This document shows, piece after piece, positions 32,896 through 39,698 of a stretch of 64,000 bases of DNA. The stretch is from positions 1,302,001-1,366,000 of the forward strand of contig NZ_CP087131.1 in the NCBI RefSeq assembly GCF_020911865.1, given 5' to 3'. The notes beneath the pieces were generated by a model. It saw only the letters and a program-made list of their open reading frames with translations, searched no databases and was not told the origin of the DNA. The position numbers were made by a program, and so were the translations under genes. Source of the DNA: Chryseobacterium sp. C-71. Its GTDB lineage: Bacteria > Bacteroidota > Bacteroidia > Flavobacteriales > Weeksellaceae. Every line of letters starts with the position of its first letter. Positions within the stretch are counted from its first letter, which is position 1.

Positions 32896-34203
32896 TTAAA
32901 TTTTTAAATTTTTGAGTGAAATAATCAACTTTGAAAAACTTTCATTAAAATCTTGATTGTAATCAATATTAAAGACTTTCACTCCATTTTTTAAAGATCG
33001 TTCTCGTTTTTGATTATCCAAAAATTGAGTTTTAGCTAAACCTTCATCGCCACCAAAAAAATCTATTGATTTAAAATGTTGAATACCGTTATACTCAATG
33101 GCTACCTGTAATTCTTCAATAAAAATATCAAACCTTTGTCCTTGCAGCCATTTAGGAGAATGTTGACTTATAATGGCATAATTTGGGAATTCTTTCGACA
33201 CTAGCTGAAGCAAATGCTTTTCCAAGACATAACTACCAACTTCATCAAATCCTTTTTCCTGCCGAATATGATTTTCTAAATTTCGATAATTGTTTTTTAG
33301 ACGAGAATAAAAAATCTTTTTAACCTCATCAGAAATAAAAATTTTCTTGTCCCAATCTACATATTGTCTACTGTAGTTATTATTTATGACTAACATATCT
33401 CCTAAAAGAGTATATGAAATTTTATCAATTTTAGTATTACTGCGTAGATAATCCAAGCAAAAGAATTCTTCAATCTCCTCTAAATTCAATTGATCTAAAA
33501 ATTCTAAAAATAATTCATCATTAATTATTGTCTTAGTACTAAATGATAAACTTCTTAAAAGACTATGAATAATCTTTTCAGTTTTTAAATTCTCTTTTTT
33601 GAAAAGAATATATATTAGATATTTTCTTGGTGAAACCAATCCTTCACTCAAAATTTTATCTATCTTTTCTTTCCTCGTCCAAAACTTTACGTTCCGATAA
33701 TGATTTAAAATAAAGTTATTTTTATTAAACCATTCGTTTTCACCAAATGCAAATTCAACAGCGTTTACAAATCTTTTAAATTCCTCTTCAGTTTTAAACT
33801 GTGAAATTACTTCTGAAAAATAATGAAGAATAATTCCAGATTTTCTAATATCCGTTTCTCCGGATATGTTATGATTATTTGGTAATGCGTAACACATAAC
33901 CCAGTTCATTCCATTCCCAATTCTGACAATGTCTGAACAAGGATAAGCAGATTTATCTCCGATCAAATAGTTAAGTCCGTTATAATTTATTAATTTAAAT
34001 TCTTTACTAATTCCATCTTGAAAAACAATTCTACTATTTTCATTTATCTCCTTAAGAAGTCTTTTCTCATTTCCATACCGAGGCTTTTTTGAACGATGGA
34101 TTTTCTCTAAATCTATTCCAAAGTCATTTTGATATGATTTCTCAATAAGATTTTCAAGATGAAGTTCTAGAATATTACTATTTGCAGGGTTTTGTTTCTT
34201 CAT
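32896..34203 (-). CDS. Protein with C-terminal PD-(D/E)XK-like nuclease domain
   Basis: A 435-residue AT-rich gene. The last 110 residues fit a restriction-fold nuclease: Asp359 in RFDIFIEELQ, then Glu370 in VAIEYNGIQHF (E-x-N-G-x-Q-H pattern seen in DUF559/Vsr-like proteins), then DNQKRERSLKNGVKVFNIDYN, where the Lys and the late strand complete the core. The first 340 residues are helical with SLSFSTKTIIND and similar segments and match no domain I know. Such nucleases occur in restriction, recombination and phage-defence proteins, but nothing adjacent supports a specific system: the neighbours are a T9SS protein and Fe-S assembly genes. Low GC suggests acquisition. Confidence 0.7.
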   Translation of the reverse strand: MKKQNPANSNILELHLENLIEKSYQNDFGIDLEKIHRSKKPRYGNEKRLLKEINENSRIVFQDGISKEFKLINYNGLNYLIGDKSAYPCSDIVRIGNGMNWVMCYALPNNHNISGETDIRKSGIILHYFSEVISQFKTEEEFKRFVNAVEFAFGENEWFNKNNFILNHYRNVKFWTRKEKIDKILSEGLVSPRKYLIYILFKKENLKTEKIIHSLLRSLSFSTKTIINDELFLEFLDQLNLEEIEEFFCLDYLRSNTKIDKISYTLLGDMLVINNNYSRQYVDWDKKIFISDEVKKIFYSRLKNNYRNLENHIRQEKGFDEVGSYVLEKHLLQLVSKEFPNYAIISQHSPKWLQGQRFDIFIEELQVAIEYNGIQHFKSIDFFGGDEGLAKTQFLDNQKRERSLKNGVKVFNIDYNQDFNESFSKLIISLKNLKI

Positions 34204-34248
34204 TTTAGCTTTAAGTATTTCCCGTCAAATTCAAAAATAATAATATTC

Positions 34249-34336
34249 CAGTAGAAAGGAATGTATGTACAGTAAATTTTGGCTAAAGCCAATGGAATTT
34301 TTTAATTTCAAAACGGGCTAAAGCCCGTTTCTACTG
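34249..34336. repeat. REP-like double-hairpin element, copy A
   Basis: Outer arms CAGTAGAAA (34249-34257) and TTTCTACTG (34328-34336) enclose two palindromes: TTGGCTAAAGCCAA (34279-34292) and AAACGGGCTAAAGCCCGTTT (34311-34330). The same arrangement occurs at 51485-51545 and, more degenerate, at 7345-7400. Confidence 0.75.
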
Positions 34337-34400
34337 AATTGATTAACAAAAAAAGACAGACCTTCAAGATCTGTCTTCAAAAAATATATCGTCGTATTTT

Positions 34401-34649
34401 TTATTCTACATTCACTACCTTTTCAATTTCGGGAGCGTGTTGTTTGATGGTATTTTCTACCCCTAATTTCAAAGTTGAGAAATTAAGAGAGCAACCTGAA
34501 CAGTTTCCCAGAAGTTTTACAAAAACGGTATTATCTTTTACATCCAAAAGCTCGATATCGCCACCGTCTTTATTTAAAAAGGGACGGATGCTTTCAAGAG
34601 CTTCCATTACCTTGGTTACAGTTTGTTCGTGTGCTATATTTGTCTCCAT
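34401..34649 (-). CDS. NifU-like Fe-S scaffold protein
   Basis: An 82-residue NifU C-terminal-domain protein. I choose the ATG at 34649 (METNIAHEQTVTKVMEALESI); the frame extends upstream but would overlap the Mrp gene. The core DGGDIELLDVKDNTVFVKLLGNCSGCSLNFSTLKLGVENTI carries the conserved Cys-Ser-Gly-Cys cluster-binding pair in the family's GxCxGCxxxxxTL pattern. It assembles or carries a [4Fe-4S] cluster for transfer to apoproteins in the cytoplasm. It lies 41 bases behind the Mrp/ApbC ATPase gene on the same strand, another Fe-S carrier, so the two form a maturation unit. Confidence 0.93.
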   Translation of the reverse strand: METNIAHEQTVTKVMEALESIRPFLNKDGGDIELLDVKDNTVFVKLLGNCSGCSLNFSTLKLGVENTIKQHAPEIEKVVNVE

Positions 34650-34690
34650 ATTCGAATTTGGTTTTTCAAAAATTAATTTGAAATCATTAT

Positions 34691-35794
34691 TTATTTTTTC
34701 GGTGAACAACCTGCCATCGTCGTGATTTTCACGGCTTCTGTAGGTGGTAGAAACTTATTTCTTTCTACTAAACTCTCTACCATTTTTCTTGCAGTTTCTG
34801 TATAAATTTCTGCAATTTTAGAACCTTCCTGAAGCGCTGCAGGTCTTCCCACATCTCCCGCTTCTCTAATGCTCTGAATCAACGGAATTTCACCCAGAAC
34901 AGGAATGTTTAAATCATCTGCCAAATATTGCGCTCCCTGGTTTCCAAAGATATAATATTTATTTTCAGGTAATTCTTCCGGCGTAAAATATGCCATATTT
35001 TCTATCAATCCAAGAACAGGAATGTTGATACTTTCCATATTAAACATTGCAATACCTTTTCTAACATCCGCCAAAGCAACATGTTGAGGTGTACTTACAA
35101 TCACTGCTCCCGTTACCGGAACTTCCTGAATGATAGACAAATGAATATCCCCAGTTCCCGGAGGAAGGTCGATCAACAAGAAATCTAATTCTCCCCAAGC
35201 TGCATCTCTGATCATCTGGTTCAAAGCTTTTGAAGCCATCGGACCTCTCCAAACCACCGCTTGATTTGCTCCTGAAAAATATCCGATGGAAAGCATTTTC
35301 ACACCGTAATTTTCGATAGGTTTCATTAAGCTTTTTCCGTTGACGTCAACAGAAATTGGCTTCTGACCTTCTGTATCGAACATTGTAGGAACAGATGGCC
35401 CGTAAATATCGGCATCTAAAATCCCGACTTTAAAACCCATTTTTGCTAAAGTTACCGCAAGATTGGCAGCAACAGTAGACTTACCAACCCCTCCTTTTCC
35501 GGATGCGATGGCGATAATATTTTGAATTCCAGGGATTTGTTTTCCTTTGATCTGACTTAGCTGAACTTCGCTTGGCTCGGGAGAAACTATTTTTAGCTTT
35601 AAATTAATCTCTTCTCCAAATTCACTTGCAAAAGCCTGTTTCATTGCTGCCTCAAGCTTCTTTTTTTCGTGCATTGCCGGTGAATGAGCGGTCATGTCGA
35701 TATACACATCGCTGCCCATTACCTGAAAGTTACTCACCAAATCATCCACTTCTATTTCTTTAAGGAAATCCTGAACTTTTTCTTTAGTCAACAT
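34691..35794 (-). CDS. Mrp/ApbC-type P-loop ATPase for Fe-S cluster transfer
   Basis: A 367-residue Mrp/NBP35 family ATPase. Residues 1-90 form a MIP18-like (DUF59) domain; the ATPase follows with the deviant Walker A GKGGVGKSTVAANLAV, the switch motifs DADIYGPSVPTMF and LLIDLPPGTGDIHLSI. It is expected to bind and pass on Fe-S clusters in the cytoplasm. The Cys-x-x-Cys of E. coli Mrp, near ENMSYF, is replaced by a Cys-free ENMAYFTPEELPENKYYIFG segment, and the only late Cys is near the C-terminus (TMAGCSPKK). I recall this form from other Bacteroidota, so it is probably a lineage variant. A TAAATTTG -7 box on this strand is at 35813-35820. Confidence 0.93.
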   Translation of the reverse strand: MLTKEKVQDFLKEIEVDDLVSNFQVMGSDVYIDMTAHSPAMHEKKKLEAAMKQAFASEFGEEINLKLKIVSPEPSEVQLSQIKGKQIPGIQNIIAIASGKGGVGKSTVAANLAVTLAKMGFKVGILDADIYGPSVPTMFDTEGQKPISVDVNGKSLMKPIENYGVKMLSIGYFSGANQAVVWRGPMASKALNQMIRDAAWGELDFLLIDLPPGTGDIHLSIIQEVPVTGAVIVSTPQHVALADVRKGIAMFNMESINIPVLGLIENMAYFTPEELPENKYYIFGNQGAQYLADDLNIPVLGEIPLIQSIREAGDVGRPAALQEGSKIAEIYTETARKMVESLVERNKFLPPTEAVKITTMAGCSPKK

Positions 35795-35911
35795 AAAAAT
35801 ATAAATTGTCTACAAATTTACGGAAATTTTAGCTATTTAGAATCAATAAAGAGACAGATAGACAAATTCTTTTACGGAAGAAAATTGTGAAATAAATCCT
35901 GAAATTTTGCG

Positions 35912-36634
35912 CTATCTGAAAAAAGACATTTTTATTTTCCATGTTGAGCTTGATTTTAAAAGCCACGAAGTGGAGAAGAAAAATAAAGACGTAGTTTCAA
36001 AAATCAAAGTTGAGTATGTCAAAAACATGCTGGATACAATTATATCTTTACTAAGATCCATAACGGCAATAAACCCGATGAATAAAATACTGAAGATAAT
36101 TCCCCAACCACAAATTCTGTAATAAATATCCCTACGTTTTTTCTTTAATATTTCTTGAGGAGTTGCAGGCACATCATCAGTTTTTGGGAAAAACGCAAAG
36201 CAATAAACAGAAAAAAGTGCGAAAAGCAATCCTGCACTTGCATAATGCACATAAGAAAACCATTCTTCGTAATTTTCTACATGGATATAAACGCTTCCTC
36301 CGTAGCCTTCAAATTTTGTCGGAAAAACAGCGACTAATACTGCAAGAATTCCACAAATATTTGAAATCATATTTTCATATTTTCGTTTGCCTCTGTATGT
36401 TCCGAATAATCCTCCCATGATACAAAGTGTTCCTACAAAAATTATATGTCCAAAACTATAATAATAATGACTGATACTTACCTTAAAAGGAGATTCATCA
36501 TTCAATAAAAATGTAGTTACAAACAGCATTAATGATAGAAAAAGTCCCAATACTCCGATAAACATTCTAAGTTGTTGATAAGAAATTAAAGCTTCATTCG
36601 AACCTTCATTTGATTGATTTGAATTTGTACTCAT
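35912..36634 (-). CDS. Multi-pass membrane protein of unknown function
   Basis: A 240-residue protein with about six membrane segments (first MFIGVLGLFLSLMLFVTTFLL near residue 25) and short loops, including SISHYYYSFGHIIFVGTLCIMGGLF and the charged turn TYRGKRKYENMISNICGILAVLVAVFPTKFEGY. The pattern recalls DUF998/Frag1-like membrane proteins but I cannot place it. It is the last gene of a tight three-gene minus-strand operon: it starts 4 bases after the metallophosphoesterase gene ends. It is therefore probably a partner of that enzyme in the inner membrane. Confidence 0.7.
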   Translation of the reverse strand: MSTNSNQSNEGSNEALISYQQLRMFIGVLGLFLSLMLFVTTFLLNDESPFKVSISHYYYSFGHIIFVGTLCIMGGLFGTYRGKRKYENMISNICGILAVLVAVFPTKFEGYGGSVYIHVENYEEWFSYVHYASAGLLFALFSVYCFAFFPKTDDVPATPQEILKKKRRDIYYRICGWGIIFSILFIGFIAVMDLSKDIIVSSMFLTYSTLIFETTSLFFFSTSWLLKSSSTWKIKMSFFR

Positions 36635-36638
36635 GGTT

Positions 36639-38570
36639 TTATAGTTTTATGGTTATTTTATCAATTATTTTCACATTTTCATCCGCATCGATGTCAAAAT
36701 TATCTTTCAGAAAATCTTTCGGATCTTTATTATTCATATCGTTTTGTAAGTCGGAAGCTTTTTTCTTTTTGAGTACCGACATCCAGTTGTAAGACTTTTC
36801 GATCCCAATTACATAAATTACAATTTCGGTATCTGTCACTTTAAACTTCAGAAAGTTTTTATCATTTTTATTTACTTTCCCTGAAGAAACCTCTGTGATA
36901 TGAACTTTGAAAAACCGATAACTAAAAAATATGTACCACCCGAAAATGAGTGACTGCAAAATACCGGAAACTACCCACTGAAAAATGAAATATTCTGCCT
37001 TATCAGGAATAATCAGCCATTTTTTTATAAAACCAATGTTTGACGAAATTTGTATATCATTTAAATTGATAATTCCATATTTAGGAATGATGTAAAATAT
37101 AAAAATCTGGATAGCCAATGAGACGGAAAAAAGCACAAAATGTGAAATCCTGTTAATCCATTTTTCTTTATTTGAACATTCCGGATTTGCCACCTGATTC
37201 ACAATAAGATTCAGGACTAGCGGGAAAAACGATAACATGATCAATCTAAGAATAAAATCTTCATTGTAGTTATAGATGTACGTGATTGCAAGAGAAAAGA
37301 AAAGCATCAAAGCAGTAAATTTGTAATTCAGAATAAAGAAAATAAGATTCCAAAATACTTTTTTACGCGATTTTCCCTTAGAGGGATATACTTTTTTCAA
37401 TTCATAATCAACTCCTTTCTCCGAAGCCTTGTTCAATATCGGAATTGCTATTTTATCCTTCAAAAAATCGGTGACGTGACCAAATGCTCCACCACCGCCT
37501 GATGTGATAAGATGTTTTGTGTTTATACTATCGTTTTGAGGATTTTGACCGATCTCATAATGCGAATAATGATGTATGTCACCACTTACAATAACATCGA
37601 AAATAATTTCGGAATTATTTTTAAGATTGACAACTGCATTAGTAAGCCTGCGAATGATAAATTCGAGACTATCCATTCTCTGTCTTCTTTTGTAGCGGTC
37701 TTTAATATCGTAATTGTACCAATAAGGCTCTGCAATGATAAGAATAATATGGTTTTTAGAATTTTCGGGCGAGTTATCTTTGACATATCTGGTGAAAAAA
37801 TCCATCTGCGGAATATCAATATCACCTAAAAGCTGATTGTCTATTCCTAATAAATGAACATTTTTTCTCAAAGAATACGCAAAATAACTTCTGTTCTGCA
37901 CCGTTTTATAACCCCCAATCTTACATTGCTGACACATCAGTCTGAAAAAAGCACTCAAACCATCATACCAATCATGATTTCCGGGTGTAGCAATCAATAT
38001 CGGACTTTCTTTTCCAGTAGCTGATGCTACAAATCTTAAGGGTCCTTTGAATCGGTCTCTGTAATTCATTTCAGAACCTGCAGGATACACCAGGTCTCCG
38101 CCAATCACCAAAGCATAACCTCTGTTTAAAGTGATTTTTTCTTTGTTGTTATCATTCCGGTTTTCGTATTCATAATTGTAAGAATCTCTAGTCATGTGAT
38201 AAAGAACAGTAGTCGTAGGATCGAAACCATCACCAGTATCCGCTACAAAATCAAACCAAAACTCATCCTTGGAAGCATTGAATTTGTTCTCGATAAGTTC
38301 TTTTCCGGAATCTTTTCCCATCGCAGTCTGAACTTCCCTTTTATCAATAACCGATAAAATATCTGCCGACAGAGAAACTCTCCTAAAAGTATTGATAAGC
38401 CCTGAAAAATCAAACCATTGTACAGCTTTCTGAGGAACAAAATAGTATGGAAATTGAATACTTGTACTCTTAATAATCTCTTCATTTTTTCTTGATGAAG
38501 AAGAATAGTTGTCGTAAAAATATGCGCCAATGAATGCGAGCGCAACAATTAGAAACAGATATAAAATCAT
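36639..38570 (-). CDS. Membrane-bound metallophosphoesterase
   Basis: A 643-residue protein. An N-terminal membrane anchor (about 2-18) is followed by a complete calcineurin-like phosphoesterase core: DTGDGFD, GGDLVYPAGS, PGNHDWYDG, and SGDIHHYSHY with late GGGGAFGH, i.e. all metal-ligand motifs in order (about residues 110-370). Then come about four C-terminal membrane segments between about 410 and 540 and a soluble tail of about 90 residues. Metal-dependent hydrolysis of a phosphoester (nucleotide, lipid or sugar phosphate) at the membrane is expected; the substrate is unknown. Flanked by two unknown membrane proteins with gaps of 7 and 4 bases, so probably one complex. Confidence 0.88.
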   Translation of the reverse strand: MILYLFLIVALAFIGAYFYDNYSSSSRKNEEIIKSTSIQFPYYFVPQKAVQWFDFSGLINTFRRVSLSADILSVIDKREVQTAMGKDSGKELIENKFNASKDEFWFDFVADTGDGFDPTTTVLYHMTRDSYNYEYENRNDNNKEKITLNRGYALVIGGDLVYPAGSEMNYRDRFKGPLRFVASATGKESPILIATPGNHDWYDGLSAFFRLMCQQCKIGGYKTVQNRSYFAYSLRKNVHLLGIDNQLLGDIDIPQMDFFTRYVKDNSPENSKNHIILIIAEPYWYNYDIKDRYKRRQRMDSLEFIIRRLTNAVVNLKNNSEIIFDVIVSGDIHHYSHYEIGQNPQNDSINTKHLITSGGGGAFGHVTDFLKDKIAIPILNKASEKGVDYELKKVYPSKGKSRKKVFWNLIFFILNYKFTALMLFFSLAITYIYNYNEDFILRLIMLSFFPLVLNLIVNQVANPECSNKEKWINRISHFVLFSVSLAIQIFIFYIIPKYGIINLNDIQISSNIGFIKKWLIIPDKAEYFIFQWVVSGILQSLIFGWYIFFSYRFFKVHITEVSSGKVNKNDKNFLKFKVTDTEIVIYVIGIEKSYNWMSVLKKKKASDLQNDMNNKDPKDFLKDNFDIDADENVKIIDKITIKL

Positions 38571-38577
38571 GGCAAAA

Positions 38578-39516
38578 TTATTTTTGTGTTGGTTTTCCTA
38601 AAGTTCTGATATTCAAAAGTCTTTTGAGCAGATCAAACCAAAAATTTGAACCCAGACTTATAGCAACAGCTGTGAGTAAAAATCCGAAAATTTTAACTAA
38701 AATATTCTGAAAGTCTAGCTTATCATCAAAATATTTTTTATCCAAATTCTTTTCCCAACCTAATAATTGATGAGATTCGCTGATGAGGTTGTTGTACTCT
38801 TCTCCTATTTTTGTTTTAATTACATCTGTTTTAACTTTAGGAGCATCAGGATTTTCCTTTATGTAATCACTTGCAGATTTTACCAGTTCATTTCTTAATT
38901 TTTCGTCGTTATTAAGTTTTTGAATCATTCTCAAAGTATCTCCATTTACCGAAACAGCAATTACAAAACCCAAGAAAAGTAAGATATACTGTACTTTTCT
39001 GGAATACCAGGTGTTTGCACGAGCCATACATTCTTCAAACCATGCAGAGATTTCCTTCTTAAAGTTCACGACATCACCTTTTGATTTCTGAATTAGAAAA
39101 CGGAGATGTGATTTTGTATTTTCAGCAAATGGAGCGGCAGAGATTTTCTCTTCGATTTCTGTGAGAGAATCTGAGAATTTTTCATCATTGATAAAAGTGA
39201 GAAACGTGCTGTAAAAATCTTCACACTTAAGATAACTGGGAAGCTTTTTAAATTTTTTTGAAATAAATCGATCCAGAAATGACCACGTTGTCACATCATC
39301 ACCCAGAAAAAGTACAAGCGGCTGATCATAAAATTTGTTGATTTTTTCTGGATTTTCATTCTTATTAAAAAGCATTTTTTCAATTGTATTTTTCAGCAAC
39401 TCGCCTCTCATTCGCAGAAATGTAGAGATCATTTCCATAAAAACCATCGCAAAAATGCTGAGTAAAAGATACACGAAGATAAGCCCGATGGCGACTTCAA
39501 TTAATTTAAAGTTCAT
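38578..39516 (-). CDS. Membrane protein of unknown function, first gene of the metallophosphoesterase operon
   Basis: A 312-residue protein. The N-terminus has a long hydrophobic segment (LIEVAIGLIFVYLLLSIFAMVFMEMISTFLRMRGELLKNTI), a pattern that recurs in a widespread bacterial family of unknown function in which an amphipathic helix ending in MRGxxLxxxI follows the first membrane helix. A soluble middle of about 120 residues is followed by two further membrane segments (VQYILLFLGFVIAVSV, and one near ILVKIFGFLLTAVAISLGS) and a charged end. No enzyme motif. It is transcribed first in the operon, from a TAAATTTG -7 box at 39542-39549. It may form a scaffold for the phosphoesterase. Confidence 0.75.
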   Translation of the reverse strand: MNFKLIEVAIGLIFVYLLLSIFAMVFMEMISTFLRMRGELLKNTIEKMLFNKNENPEKINKFYDQPLVLFLGDDVTTWSFLDRFISKKFKKLPSYLKCEDFYSTFLTFINDEKFSDSLTEIEEKISAAPFAENTKSHLRFLIQKSKGDVVNFKKEISAWFEECMARANTWYSRKVQYILLFLGFVIAVSVNGDTLRMIQKLNNDEKLRNELVKSASDYIKENPDAPKVKTDVIKTKIGEEYNNLISESHQLLGWEKNLDKKYFDDKLDFQNILVKIFGFLLTAVAISLGSNFWFDLLKRLLNIRTLGKPTQK

Positions 39517-39541
39517 GGCGTTTGTAATTATTAGTTATAAT

Positions 39542-39549
39542 CAAATTTA
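39542..39549 (-). promoter_or_regulatory. Candidate -7 element of the three-gene metallophosphoesterase operon
   Basis: TAAATTTG on the minus strand 26 bases before the operon's first ATG. No -33 TTG at the usual distance. Confidence 0.45.
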
Positions 39550-39649
39550 GGTAATTTATAGATTGATTGATATACTACTTTATGGTGATTCCTTACTTAG
39601 CTTATTAATAAATTTATTTACGAATCTTCAATATGTAGTTGATTTTTGT

Positions 39650-39657
39650 TAGATTTG
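39650..39657 (+). promoter_or_regulatory. Candidate -7 element of the GH92 gene
   Basis: TAGATTTG, 41 bases before the GH92 start; no -33 TTG at the right distance. Confidence 0.45.
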
Positions 39658-39698
39658 TTAAAATCAATTAAGACCATTTTTACATCAAATTATTTACA

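Noticed and set aside
34650..34709. Longer NifU start overlapping the Mrp gene
   Set aside because: The extra 20 residues are outside the family pattern and lie over the upstream stop.
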